Positions 1 to 11,715 are shown, numbered from the stretch's first letter. The stretch is 64,000 bases of DNA from Rhyacophila brunnea (GCA_022495005.1 JAGYXB010000615.1:1-64000), one strand, 5' to 3'. Numbers and translations are program-made. Notes: generated from the letters alone by a model not told the origin.

Positions 1-183
1 GAAGCTTTTAAAGCTCAAAGTAGTACTTTTTGGTGAAGTTAATTCAATAGATCAGACATAATTAAATGAATTTACAGATTCACTCAAGAAGGCTGCCTTC
101 ACAGAACAGATTATTAAATAGAATTACGATAGACTATACACAATACACTACATTTTTAAGCAAGGTTTTAAATGTGTGAGCGC

Positions 184-188
<5 letters not shown>

Positions 189-214
<26 letters not shown>
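189..214. repeat. (CA)n microsatellite
   Basis: About twelve uninterrupted CA units inside repeat D. Other copies of the repeat lack the run, so it expanded after this copy inserted. Confidence 0.9.
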
Positions 215-215
<1 letters not shown>

Positions 216-394
216 ATAGACGTGCAATAGTGTATGTTGCAACCTTGAAATACATGCATAAACCAAGAGCAGTTATCAGAATGAAAGACATGCGTATTCT
301 TGACACATGTTTAAGTTTATCCCATATTTTTCCACACTCGAGATCGGTTGCCTGATATTCCACACCGTAAGGTATTTCAGTTCCCATTAATTCT

Positions 395-726
395 CGAGGC
401 CAACTTTGCGGCATTCGAGAAATTTGCAGCGTCGTATGGGGAGCGGGATAGTCCCGACTCTTCTGTAGACTCATCCATTTCAATTCGTCAGCGGACAGCA
501 GAGCCAGTCCAAAAACCAAAAAAAAAATCTTTCTTAACTTTCTTCTTTAAGCACTGCGGTGCATGGTTGCAGCGTCGGTCTCGTGCGGCTTTGTCTCGGG
601 ACGGAATGAGCACTTAAAATCATTTCTTTCAGACACGTTTCAAGCGTCATAGAAAGCGGCCGTACATATCCACGGCTGTGCATAATGCATATATTATGAC
701 GGGTGGTGGTGGGCACTTTAACGTAT
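395..726 (+). mobile_element. 5'-truncated R1-clade LINE, 3' end only
   Basis: The last codons of the LINE ORF (EKFAASYGERDSPDSSVD) and its 3' UTR match the longer copy at 52427-53643 closely. The insert is bracketed by a 16-bp target-site duplication, AGTTCCCATTAATTCT at 379-394 and 727-742, so it is a genuine target-primed insertion into repeat D, truncated at its 5' end as is usual for LINEs. Compared with the longer copy, about 34 bp spanning the ORF stop is deleted near 488, between two CGT trinucleotides. Confidence 0.9.
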
Positions 727-775
727 AGTTCCCATTAATTCTGTGTTCCCAGGCTGTCTTTATCATATACTTCCA

Positions 776-1643
776 AGCATTTGATTCAGAACTAGTACGT
801 ATTTTTTCATTAATTAATAATCATCAAAACGTGATATGTCATATCAGATTATATAAATATTCATTTAATTGACTATACGTAATTTTTAATGTAAGTATTT
901 ATTCGTTCTGTTATATATTATTACATGTAAAACAATATTAGATTGTAAAACAATATGTTTTTGATTAACGTGAATATAAAATACTTTTATTTCCGCTATC
1001 ATTGTTTTAGACGGTATTCATGGGCAACACTTTTCGACTAATGTCAGTTATCAATTAAATAACCACTAAAATAAAGATCTGCATACGATTTATTTGTTCT
1101 CAGTATATTTTCGTTTTTACAGCTGTCCTATTGTAATATTGTTGTTTCGGATTTTCTATGTCGTACTTAGAGAAGACAAAATATACCGCTTCCCATGGTC
1201 AAATTTTGAATATTTTAATGAAAGCCAAATTTCTGTAAACATCTTTTGTCATTATGTCTGAAATTTCACTTCTAACGAAATGTAGAATCTCACGTCTTTC
1301 TTCAATATTTCACCTGTTTTCTTTATACAATTTATGTGCATAGCGAAAAATCTTGACAATGATACGGTATTTTTTTCATTTGTACTTCAAATTTATTACT
1401 ATTTAAAATTAAATGACACGGCATTGTTATATTTTTAATTGCAAACAATAAATTAAACAAATATGGAATGAAAGTTTTTTATCCATTAATTATATTATTG
1501 AAAATATAAAGAATGGTATTTTTTCTATTAAATTTTAATGAATAATTGTATAAAGAATTTCTATTGTAGTATCTTCTGCGTACCAATTTTTCTAAAGAAG
1601 CTTTATTATCAACTGTAATCGATATGAACTGTGAAGCGTGTTT
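776..1643. other. AT-rich stretch without recognised genes
   Basis: No coding segment, splice-flanked ORF or repeat shared with the rest of the window was recognised here. Confidence 0.5.
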
Positions 1644-1651
1644 GTTTTATG

Positions 1652-2239
1652 TAGAGTTGGGTATTTTCCGAGAAAATCTCAATCTCGAGATTTGGGATTT
1701 CCAGAACATAATTCTCGAGATTTCTCGAGATATCTGGAAATTTAAAAAAAAACATGTAAAAATTCTAAAATCAGTGTAAAAACAGACAAATTCCAAAAAA
1801 TATGATTATTTTTATTTATGTAAGAAGACAAACAAAATAGAAGTAGGAAAACAAAAATAATTCAAAACATTACTTATTAAAATAGAATTTCAAAAAAAAC
1901 TGACTCTTAATCGCTGGGTCTGACAATTGCGTACGCTTTTGAGACACAAAATTCCCTGATGTAGCAAAAATTGCGCTCATTTTGAGTCGCCGTTGGCTTA
2001 ATTGTGTTAAATGCCCCGATTAGTCTTTAAACGTTTTGTGTTTCTGTCCACTTTTTTCATATAAGAAATCGTTTTTTCAATTAATATTTGATAATAAAGA
2101 AATCCCGAATCCTGAGAAAATATTCTCAAGATCCGGGATTTTCCGAAATGTTATAAATTTCAATTCTCGAGATTCGGGATGGAAAATCTCGAAAATTTCT
2201 CGAGAATTACCGTCGGGAAATTCCCGAAACCCAACTCTA
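1652..2239 (-). mobile_element. hAT transposon remnant, 588 bp
   Basis: The termini are inverted copies of TAGAGTTGGGT (1652-1662 and 2229-2239), and the AT-rich arms carry repeated CTCGAGA palindromes. Flanks are GTTTTATG (1644-1651) and GTTGTATG (2240-2247), a 7/8 match to an 8-bp target-site duplication as expected for hAT. On the minus strand a short reading frame encodes a hAT-type C-terminus, so this is an internally deleted autonomous element and not a simple MITE. Confidence 0.85.
1870..1990 (-). pseudogene. hAT transposase C-terminal fragment
   Basis: Reading the minus strand from about 1986 to the stop at 1870-1872 gives a segment with SAIFATSGNFVSQKRTQLSD followed by PAIKSQFFLKFYFNK. 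This closely resembles the end of the hAT dimerisation domain (typically SERxFSxSGNxxxxxRxxLS). The E-R pair normally found in the SERVFS block is replaced by S-A-I here, and everything upstream is missing, so no active enzyme can be made. Identification is by motif recall, not by alignment. Confidence 0.8.
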
Positions 2240-2700
2240 GTTGTATGTATTAGTATAAAATGCATAATTCGTACATCGAGTTATTTTTTAAGCTACGAAT
2301 TCTAAGCTCTACATTAGATGTATGCACTATTACATATTACATTCATAATATAAAATTATTGATTATATAATAAATATGTTATTCATGATGGGTAGGCACA
2401 TAATATTACAAGCTAGAAACAACATGTAGTACTATAATTTATACTTGAAGGTTATATTCTCTCAGAAACATTTTTGTTTATACAAAAAACCTTTGATATT
2501 TGGCTGAGATATAAACATTTCAACTATAAGTGGTTATTTGATAATTTTTACTTATTAGATTTATAAGGAGCCTTCGTCGTTGACTATAAAGCGAACATTG
2601 TCAAATAACGTGATTTATATCTTCATTGACATTTAGGATCATTCATTGTACCTAATCGAGCTAGGGGTGGTGCAAAATTGTTGTGATTAACACCGCAACG
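2240..2700. other. AT-rich stretch without recognised genes
   Basis: Nothing recognisable was seen. The only frame of note is a 62-codon minus frame at 2077-2265, which is a by-product of the hAT arm next to it. Confidence 0.4.
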
Positions 2701-2702
2701 AT

Positions 2703-2961
2703 TAATAATTGGACGTATTTCTGCAAACAAGATACAACCCACAGGTGTTATATTAAAAGAAAGTTCAATATTCGAATCAAGATTGATTTGAAATTATGTG
2801 TGATTGTTTGATCTTATTAAAGTACCTATCCAATCAGATGTTTATAATAAATAATCAAACATCATATATTTTTTTAAATCAATCTTCTTTCAAATATCGT
2901 ATTTTCTTAGATTTTTACACATGGGGTTGGATCTAATTTACAGAAATACGTCCAATTATTA
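2703..2961. mobile_element. Hairpin MITE
   Basis: The two halves are imperfect inverted copies. The outer ends match best (TAATAATTGGACGTATTTCT against its complement near 2942-2961), and the similarity continues inward through AAGATTGATTT on both sides, giving arms of about 120 bp. There is no coding capacity. The flanks suggest a TA or TTA duplication but cannot be separated from the TIR itself, so the superfamily is open. Confidence 0.75.
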
Positions 2962-3393
2962 GAACTGTTTCAATATCAAGCATTTGATGGATGTTTGATT
3001 TTACTACTGATTTGTGTTATACCCTGTTATTTTAATGTAATTTCTGTTTTAGTCTTAACTTTTTTCTTAAATACTAAGAAAAGTCTATATCTTGTGAGGA
3101 GTTTGTATATACTCTTCTCCACAGTTTTTGTTTTTGCTAAGCTATCCGCTTCCTCATTATCCTAGATTCTAATACGCGAAGTAATCCATTAGAGTGTAAT
3201 ATTCTTATGGTATACCAAATGGAAACCATGACCTCCACTAAGAATTTTTGATATAAAGTGAAAATGACCCAAAAGGGTACTAAGTCTACCATATTTAGTT
3301 TCATAAGAAATACAATGAATAGATTTACGAACAACCAAAATGTTACAAATATTGATTTGTTCGAGCATCAGACCAAGATGAGTGCAGAACTGC

Positions 3394-3844
3394 CAGTGAC
3401 GTCCCGTGGGGGTAGGCAGATTGAGCGTCGCTTGGGGGTGCCAGTTACTCGAAGAGCGGCAAATCGAGGAGAATCAGTAGGTATAAATAGAAATAGCTAC
3501 AAATATTTTGTTTACATGTTGTACAATAGCATAGTAAAATGGTGAGAAAAATAATAAATTTGTATATTGCTAAATGGGACAAACCAAATGTGTCAGAAAT
3601 ATCAACCAAATAGAACATCAGACTGATGATTTGGGTAGGTAAGTGTCTAACATAATTACCGTAATTATAAATCTAAATTTAATTTGTATATTTTAGTGGT
3701 ACTTATATATTTTGTTTATGATGTATCCATACAACACATTTATTAGATATTGGAGTCATGAAAGGGTGATAAAACATACTATATAAAAAAGGGGCGGCAT
3801 TTTGGCGCTGTCTAGTGGCGGCATTTTGTCTAGGGACGTCACTG
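3394..3844. mobile_element. hAT MITE, family CAGTGACGT, copy 1 (451 bp)
   Basis: Ends are CAGTGACGTCCC and GGGACGTCACTG. It is flanked by the perfect 8-bp duplication AGAACTGC (3386-3393 and 3845-3852), the hAT signature. Both ends carry G-rich subterminal stretches. It has no transposase. Other copies are at 33919-34484, 59143-61410 and, reversed and decayed, 31639-31867. Confidence 0.93.
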
Positions 3845-3899
3845 AGAACTGCCGACTATACCAATCAGATAGAAGGACAACATGATTTTTAGAAATGTA

Positions 3900-5105
3900 A
3901 TGAAAATAAGCTATTCATCGTAAAATGTCCTACTTTTTATTATACATATTGCAAAATATGAATACGCTCATTTTAAAAGTAACTATACAAAAAGCACAAA
4001 TATATTGATGATTTGATTCTATGAACAGAGATTCTTCCACAACATATTTGTTATCGTTTATCATGCAATATTATTTTACTGTGCGATTCAAATTCTAAAT
4101 GATATAGATTAAGTTGTTCAATAGAATTGGAGTTGAACAATGGATCCTTACGTATGCAGCCAATCCTTGAAACAAAATATTTTAAAGTCATTTTATGCCT
4201 AAAAAATAAAGTACATTTAATAAAAATCATTTGTAACGATAGTTGTTCAAATTGCATTTTCGTATTTTTCTGCTCATAACGCAAATTTTAAGAGGACTTT
4301 TTCAGTCGTAAATGTCAAGTTTAAAAAGGAGGCGAAGCGAAAATATTATTATATATAAGCAAATTCAATAAAAGCCCTTATAAGTAGGTAGTCACATTAT
4401 ATATTTTTATAATAATATAGTATAGGAAAAGGTAGATTAGTTATATCATACAATAATTTACTTACTTAATTTTAAAATATTCTCTATTTCAACAAACTTG
4501 AAGTCAAAGTAGATTGATCTTTCACATATTATTCGCATTTGATTACTCTATTATATGAATGATAGCAGTACATGACCGGGAGAAGTGAGTTTTACATAGG
4601 GAGGACTAATTATATGTCTTGTTGTGAAAAATGTCTAGACCAAGTAATACTTTTGTAAGTTTCTTCTTTTATTCTAAAAAAATTAATACTGATGTAATTA
4701 AAAAAAATCAAGCATATTATAAGATATTCGTATTAATGATGATACATAGTATTGTATTAATATCATAGTTATTTGACGTCTGTAAACGATTTCAATACAT
4801 CATTGATGTAGATCAGGGAGAAAGTTATTTCAAACGGAACCGGTTATCCAAATTTTAAATGAAATGCAGTTTTTAAATTGGCGATTAATTTGATTTGGAA
4901 TCAATTCAATTTCAATACGTTATAAATGTTAACGAAAGTGTTATAAACCAAAAATTGTTTCCAATGGTATGCATTGTCATTCAAATGTGTATAATATATA
5001 AACTGTGCTTACTAAATTATTATTTGACTTGCATTTAACACTAATAAAAATGTTCTTTCTCCAGAACGCAGTAAGATTTATTTATCATTTGCAACAATAA
5101 TTTAT
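3900..5105. other. AT-rich stretch without recognised genes
   Basis: No recognisable coding sequence or repeat. The 77-codon frame on the minus strand (4051-4284) has no domain, no splice context and low-complexity composition, and was not accepted as a gene. Confidence 0.4.
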
Positions 5106-5110
5106 AATAT

Positions 5111-5643
5111 CAGTGCATATATTCTATACACAAGGCTGCTGTCTTTGGATATCGAGGGTAGTTTATCATATTTATGTATTGAGGTGGTTAATTGTTACAA
5201 TAAGTTAACCGTCAGAACTGTCAAAAAGTTCAGTGTTTTAACAGCACCTCTCTTGGTTGTGTTTATACTGTTTTAATAATATTTCTTTGCTTCTAAACGT
5301 CATGTTGTGAACGTCTTAAATTAATAATGTGTAATGTTACACTATATGTAAAAATAAATATATATTTTATAATTTATTATATTTTGACAATTATAGTATT
5401 TCAATTGTATAATACTTATGTATTTTTTTATAATTATTAATATGTTTTATTTTATTTCTTCTCTATAAAATTAGTGCTTGCTTTGTTTTTTTTCTCTAGT
5501 TGATTTATTTGCACTTTTTATTCTACATTGTCATGTTGTGTTATATGCTCAATGTGTCTTTTTAAATTAATAAAAAAATAAATATGATAAACTACCGTAG
5601 ATAGCCGCCGATAGCAGCCTTGTATATGAATAGATGCGCAGTT
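5111..5643. mobile_element. TIR element containing a LINE tail
   Basis: Ends are inverted over about 55-60 bp: the left end includes ACAAGGCTGCT and GGTAGTTTATCATA, and the right end carries their complements (TATGATAAACTACC and AGCAGCCTTGT). A solitary right end of the same family lies at about 58488-58550. The interior includes the LINE A 3' tail at 5280-5370. No clear target-site duplication was found. Confidence 0.7.
5280..5370 (+). mobile_element. LINE A 3' tail
   Basis: Carries the phrase GTCATGTTGTGAACGTCTTA followed by a short AT-rich AATAAATA tail, shared with the LINE A ends at 31205, 41232, 62990 and 63175 and, reversed, at 9567, 18722 and 55665. Confidence 0.75.
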
Positions 5644-6003
5644 CAATTATGAAGAGATTTTCAATACATGATAATATGCGTCTTGCATGAGAGTTTTTGG
5701 AGAGACAAAACATTAATATACCAAAGAAATAGACTACCGTCTCCGGTTTGGTTGGGTTACTTTCAGTAAGCTGAATATGCCATGTTCTCCAATCAGTCTA
5801 AAACTAGTCTTCGAATAACAATGAGCTCTCTATGATAGCATATGGATTAAAGACGTGAACGATAGATAATCTATGGCCATAGCAACCGATGGAACAGTCA
5901 ATGTTTAAATCAGATTTTAAATACATATTGGCTAACTGAAAACTGAAACCACGTAGATATAGTTTTAAACTATTTGATATATTTATGTTAGGAACACGAG
6001 CGT

Positions 6004-6548
6004 CAGTAGCGAAGGGTGGAGGTAAGCTGTTAAAATCCGACATAAATAGTACAAAATTTGTCACTCAAATGTATTCGTTTTCATTAAACTAAAACTGTAA
6101 TATTGTGTAGACAAAAAATTCTATTAAAACCTGCATAATCCAGGCCGTCAAAAAATATTCGTTTATCTATAAAATATCTAAAATTATGCCATTATTCCAT
6201 TACACATTTTAGATATTTTACAGATAGAAGGATATTTTTATCGATTATTGTTTGCCCTGTTTAAAGGCTTAATGAATTTAAAAAAAACTAACCAATACGT
6301 ATTCTTAATTCAACGAAAACAAATAAGTATGACTAAAAAAGTGGACGCTATTTTGTCAGATCGCCCAAAGCATACCTAAACTATTATGGTTTGGTTTAGA
6401 CAGGGTTCACTTGAACTTGAAAAACTATAGAGCACCATCTGCAAATTGTATTCTAAGTTTAATGAAAATAAAAAAAGTATGACTGATAAAGTGTAGTGTG
6501 GACTATTTATGTCGAATTTTAACAGGCTACCTCCACTCCTCGTTACTG
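6004..6548. mobile_element. hAT MITE, family CAGTGGCGAAGG, copy 1 (545 bp)
   Basis: Long terminal inverted repeats beginning CAGTAGCGAAGGGTGGAGG, with the complement ending TTACTG at 6548. Flanks ACGAGCGT and ATGAGCAT match 6/8, an aged hAT duplication. The family is confirmed by the better preserved copy at 54129-54717. Confidence 0.85.
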
Positions 6549-9500
6549 ATGAGCATGTATATATAAATATATATACGGATGTGGTCAGACGCGTATATAG
6601 GTACTTAGTGAATATATTTTTCCATGAACAGAAAACATAAGTTAAATATGGCACACGTTACAAAACTGTATATAGTTTCTATCTATGAATGGCTTATTGT
6701 TGGATGTAAGTGGATTGGCTACGTTGGAATATAAGGAATGGCCGGTGAATAAGTAAGATCAGAGAATCATTGGGACATAAAAGTATTATAAGCCACTCTT
6801 CTATAAATCTAGAATACATGGATGCAGGGACCACAGGATCAGATGCGGTGTATGAAATAAAGAAAGATTGGATGCTTCCAGGATAAAGAAGAGATGCGCC
6901 CTTTATACAAAATTGATGATACATGTATGTTCTCAAATAAATAAATAATTAATGTTGAAGTGAGCCTCTGGCGTACGTAATAATTAAGTACATTTGTGCG
7001 TAAACAAAACATGATAATTAGCAAATTGGCTATATTTTAGTACGAATGACACCTGAAAAATAGATGAATATCTTCTAAAATAATAACATTCGCACATAAT
7101 CACTGTTTATCACAAAGATGTGGTTATTAGATAAAGATAACTATTAAATAAGTAGGTACAGTGTTAACATGGTTCAATTATATGTTTAGAATAATGAACA
7201 TTTTTTTACATATCTAGATAATAATTGTAATTTATAGTAAACTATAAAATAATACTTCTTAACAATACCGTCTATTATAAAACATAAAACGGTATATTTC
7301 GAATCGACGCTGATATTCTTTATTTAAATTATAAAGTTTCTTCATAATGGCATAAATTTGAAATTGTCAGTTATACCAAATTTTATTTTGAACTATATTC
7401 AATATAATATTATATAATATTAATAAAATTATGTAATTAATTATATATACATTGATTATCAGACAAATTTATATTATATTTTGTATATATGACAAGATAA
7501 TAAATACTAAAGAAGTAACATCATTTTGACGTTATGAAGAAAATCGCATCACATAATAATAATAACAATAATATCACTTTCTCTATACACTTTCAACATA
7601 CTTGTATCATTTCTTATCAATGCGGTCAAAATATTTAAAATAAAATTCTGTAGTACCCAAGGCTGAATATAGTCAGGCTGCTGCACTGAAATGTAAGTTA
7701 GGATGGTAGTGCTATTCAATGATTATCTCCTAATGCAATGCGGTAACTTCTTCGCAATAATTGAAGATTTTCGTTTCCATATTTTTTTCATATTAAATTG
7801 CCAGTGTGGCAGGAGATATAGCAACACCAGTGACAGGCAGAAAATATAAGAGTAGAAAACCATAGCAACGAAAATCAACAACCATTTATACAAGACTAAT
7901 CGCAACGAAAACGAAATGAATTATTATAGTAATTAGAAAGATTTTTCTAAACCCTGTTGCAACAACCACCATTTTTAGTAAAGAGTTTACAGTATTGCAT
8001 TAGAATAATAAGCAACAACTAGCACTTCTCACATATTTCAATATAAAAATGTTAGGACAATTCTGAGATGATTTTTAAAATCACATTAATAATATAAACT
8101 TTATATGAATTTTTTTTAGTTATCACAATGTTTTATTTTTTATTTATTTTCATCGTCCAATACAAATAAATTAATATTATGAATCATACGTAAATAGTTT
8201 GAGGGTATTTTCGTATCATACAAATACATTAAACTATGTAGATATTGTGTAATTAATTTCTAATGACATTTCAGTGATTGATGATTTTTTAATATGTTTA
8301 GTTTCCATAACGCATGTATAAAATCATCATCATATTATGACGTAATAACTATGTAATTGATTATTAATATATTTTTACCAATTCATTCAATAAAATCATT
8401 GGACCAAAAGTATCCCAATTGAAAAGTAGCTTTTAATAATTTAGTAATGCTTCATTGAATGAAAACAAAAATTGAGCTTAATTTTACAAGATGCTATAAT
8501 AAATAAATTTCAAAGATTTTGAACTATAACAAGATGAAGACTTATGAAATGTATTGTTGTATTACAACATATTAGAGCAATTCCACAACGCTTTGGTGTA
8601 GTAAGGTTGGTATAGCCAAAATTTAATATTATGTATACTGGTACATGCTCAGAATGATCAGTTCATGTTGTAATTGGTATAAATACCATCCATTCGTAAC
8701 CAATTAAATTTTCAAGGTGTATCTTAACAACAATATAATATAGAACCTTTATAGTTTACTTTAATATATTTACGCTCTATCTGACTAGATAAAGTTATAT
8801 TGAAAGTTATTGTATTATAAACTGATGGGAAACTAAACGCATAAAAATCTATCCACCCATTATATTCTCAATATTATTGCTTTCGGTTTTTGCCTCGCAG
8901 CTAATTAATTAATCATTAGTTTTAATAACCATTTTCTCAGATTTTATATTTATGTATTTAAGTTCCGTTTGTATTAAAATTTACATATATATGGAAGGAT
9001 TCCTTCAACTGTTTTTGTAAAATTTTAACGTAAACTGAAAATGTGTCACCTTCCAATTTCAAATAGTAGTAAGTATATGAAAAAAATACTCATTCTAATT
9101 GTCATCGGTACAGTAGCAAATATATTATGCAGTTTTTGTCTCACTTCAGTAAGTATTGCAATGTTTTATTAATAGGCTTAAGTCTTTGCTACCCGGAATA
9201 CTACCATACCGTACCTACACGCCAACATTTTTAAATTTAGATTAAATCTTGGAATTAAATTAATTCAAAATTACTAAACGAAAGATAAACTAGTTTTGTC
9301 CAAATTATGTATATTTGATGTATTACTATATTAAAATATCATAATATACTCTATAACGTGATATGTAACAGTAACTTATAATGCATTTATTAACTAATAA
9401 AATTTAAAACAAATGTAAGGGGGTGTTACCCATTTTTGTGTCTTATCCGTGAAACTAGGGTAGGGTAGGTTCAGTTAACCAAGAAGTTGCTGTGAAGAAT

Positions 9501-9555
9501 AGTGTTTGTTGAAAAAAGACAATTAAAGCACATTATCACAGTTTACAGTCGAGAT
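6549..9555. other. 3-kb AT-rich stretch without recognised genes
   Basis: No shared repeat, splice-flanked ORF or RNA gene was recognised. Short frames at 6376-6654, 6694-7024 and 7723-7905 look like chance frames. Confidence 0.4.
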
Positions 9556-9559
9556 TAAT

Positions 9560-9905
9560 TCGATTAAGTATTCAATTCAAATCAATTTATTTTTAACATA
9601 TTGTGCACATTACAAATTATAAGTTTAAGATGTTCAAAACATGACATGAAACATTATTATAAAGAAGAAGAAAAAGATAATAAAAGCGATTAAAATGAAA
9701 ATATAAAAAGAGAACATAATATAATCATACAAAAGCAGTGAAAATACAATTATACATCTATAGAAGTTAAATAATTTCACCGAGTTTGCTAAGGAGATCC
9801 TATTTTAAAAAATATACAAAATAGCGTCCAACTAAACTCAACTCACGTAAGTGAAATATATCAACACCCGAAGCGATTTGGTTGAACATAGTTATCGACT
9901 GACCG
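9560..9905 (-). mobile_element. LINE A 3' end, 5'-truncated
   Basis: On the minus strand it reads through a C-terminal segment resembling SITMFNQIASGVDIFHLRE, then a stop, a short UTR and the GAACGTCTTAAA-type tail (here decayed, 9567-9660). The same C-terminus is better kept at 40383-40637. It is a dead, truncated insert. The adjacent minus frame at 9910-10092 is not clearly part of it. Confidence 0.75.
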
Positions 9906-10163
9906 ATAGTTAGCCTAGTCCAATTGACGATGTATTTTTTCGAAAACTATTGTCTACCTTCTTGAAATTGGGCAGTTTTGCTTTAGGCAGGTAATTTTTG
10001 CTACAATTCCCAAAACTAATTTGTGCATAGAAAATGAAAAAAGTAGCTGCTGCAGCACGTCGGAGATCACACAAAAATAAGTACCAGATCAAGTACTAAT
10101 AATATACCAGATATTTGAATCGTGAAACGCGCTTAGACTAAATTGTCTCTCCTGTAATGTCAG

Positions 10164-10220
10164 ATCTCATACATGATAATTAAAAATTGGGTTATCTTGA
10201 AACTGGGAGAACCGTATCTC
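10164..10220 (+). CDS. Possible internal exon (19 codons, weak)
   Basis: Preceded by CTCTCCTGTAATGTCAG and followed by GTATGTAAGT, a segment of exactly 57 nt stays open and reads ISYMIIKNWVILKLGEPYL. If real it is a phase-0 exon, or a 61-nt exon using the GTAAGT four bases further on. Nothing else supports it: there is no protein family match that I know and no neighbouring exon. Chance splice-like flanks are common at this AT content. Confidence 0.2.
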
Positions 10221-10624
10221 GTATGTAAGTCCAATATGCGATGCACATTATCCATAATCAGCCGACCAGACTCGTTACGGTTTAACATAGAGTTACGTGT
10301 TGAATTTACATTATTATGCATTTGCATAACGCTGATCATACAATTTTAAACGCTCTCGTAGCTATTTCATGTTTTTTATATATTCCGTTTTCAATTTCAT
10401 CCGCAATCATTATTATTAGAAAAGAAAACATAATTACAGTAAAAGTTTTATGGAAGCGGATAATATTTTTCGTGACAATTAAAGTCCCGACGCACTTAAT
10501 GGATGTCGTTCATAATATTATTTAAAAATAAAATGTTACGTTTCTGTCATCAGACGGTATATCATTACAATAATTATGTTTTGGTACTTTAAATCATCAC
10601 TCTCATTTTTTCTTTGTTTATATA

Positions 10625-11098
10625 AAGGCTCTGATGAAGATGTTTCTTAATTATAAAAGAAAGAAAATTCAATTATTTAACTATAACAATTAACAATTAA
10701 GGAACTATACGTAAGAAAGGCGTATGATAAAAACGTGTTTGAACATATTATATTAATATTATATTATTTTTTATTCGATACCACACAAGATTAAATTTAG
10801 AAAAGTTAACTTATTATTGAACATAAATAATTTGAAAACACTTCAGATATATTCTTTCTTTCTTTCCACCATCTCCGATCCTAATAGGATCATATGAGCC
10901 TCCACAGAGTGGAGGTTTGTATTGAAAGATTTTGTTTTTACGAGAATTGGATGTCAGCCACTTGCTCAACCTATTAGGTCCATTCTCTGACTCATACACA
11001 AATTGAAAAACAATATGTGTACTTGTCAGATCCAGGATTCGAACCTGGGACCCACGACGAAATAGGCCAACGCTTACGCCGCGCGGCCATCGTGGGCG
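10625..11098 (-). repeat. Composite repeat: AT-rich unit plus SINE2 arm plus SINE1
   Basis: The stretch 10625-10852 and the following SINE1 recur in the same order at 40758-41230 with high similarity, including GATGAAGATGTTTCTTAATT, the run through ATACCACACAAGATTAAATT and the SINE2 arm AATTTGAAAACACTTCAGAT. The two loci therefore descend from one copy that already held the SINE1 insertion. Confidence 0.8.
10853..11098 (-). mobile_element. SINE1 (tRNA-derived), copy 1
   Basis: The minus strand starts with a tRNA-like head containing TGGCCGCGCGGC (box A region) and a box B, GGTTCGAATCC. A body follows with CAAGTACACATATTG and TGTGTATGAGTCAGAG, ending in GGATCGGAGATGGTGG and a pyrimidine/A-rich tail. 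It sits inside a SINE2 arm: AGATATAT appears on both sides (about 10845 and 11103), consistent with a target-site duplication. The same family occurs at 15393, 24283, 26875, 28124, 36884 and 41005. Confidence 0.88.
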
Positions 11099-11230
11099 TT
11101 TTAGATATATACCCACTAGAAAAAATCATATTTGGAAAAAATACGAACCTTGACGGGATTTGAACCCTTATAACCATTGCTATTGCCAATCCGTGCATTA
11201 ACCAATCATGCTATTTAATAGCAGAGTGAT
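11099..11230 (-). mobile_element. SINE2 half with tRNA-like head
   Basis: Reversed SINE2: a CCCACTAGAAAAAATC arm followed by a tRNA-like head with GGGTTCAAATCCCGTC as the T-arm on the minus strand (11150-11170) and an A-box-like stretch near 11200. Its distal arm lies beyond the SINE1 insertion at 10810-10850. Confidence 0.75.
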
Positions 11231-11309
11231 CTACACACTGCAGGGTTAATACACTAAGAGGGATGAGCTGTAGCGCAAGGTCGAAGAAAATAGAACGACC
11301 AAGTATTTT

Positions 11310-11715
11310 CCGGTTATATGTAAATTGTACGTACAACATTTCACCGTGGTACAGTTCGCCGTGAGCTTTCTTATTGGAAAGAGTTGACCGTGGCGTATAC
11401 TATACGGTCTCCAATTTTATTAGATTCAATAATTTAATTTTCATACCTGATTTTGGCACAATTCATGAATTCAAGAATGAAAACCTAACCTAACAAATAA
11501 TCCAGTATATCGGCTATTTTCAAAATTTGCTTGCTGCTGGCTTCTTGTAAAGTGTAAATCGACAAGAACCGTGTTTTATATAGACATGAATTTTATGTCA
11601 GTACTATACGACCCGAAAAGGTTGGACGGTCTTTAATATACGGCAATATTTATATCCGATACAACGTTTCACGGTAAAGTGTAATACGGCGAACTGCATA
11701 CGTACAAGTTTCCGG
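11310..11715. repeat. Repeat C, copy 1
   Basis: About 400 bp shared in the same orientation with 45304-45722 plus the continuation at 49459. Landmarks are GTAAATTGTACGTA, CAATTTTATTAGATTCAAT, GAAAACCTAACCTAAC and ACGGCGAACTGCATAC. CAGTTCGCCGT near the start and ACGGCGAACTG near the end are inverted, as is a TTGTACGTA-like end, so it is probably a non-autonomous DNA element. This copy is unbroken and serves as the empty-site reference for the Sola-like insertion at 45723. Confidence 0.75.

Larger units (their letters stand above)
85..775 (+). repeat. Repeat D, copy 1, split by an R1-like insertion
   Basis: A moderately repeated element of roughly 400 bp. The same sequence returns reversed near 24545-24920 and 35513-35790 and forward at 51535-51794. 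Shared landmarks are a block around CACTCGAGATC, a block reading ACAGAACAGATTA, and an end reading CCCATTAATTCTG. A (CA)n run at 189-214 lies inside this copy and is absent from the others. Its body is interrupted at 395-726 by an R1-like LINE end. The reversed copies end in CAGGGAACTCAGAATTAATG, which would fit a hAT-type terminus, but no convincing target-site duplication was seen, so the class is unknown. Confidence 0.7.

Noticed and set aside
11040..11095. tRNA gene with good box A and box B on the minus strand
   Set aside because: The same head plus a conserved non-tRNA body recurs at six or more places, so it is a SINE head.
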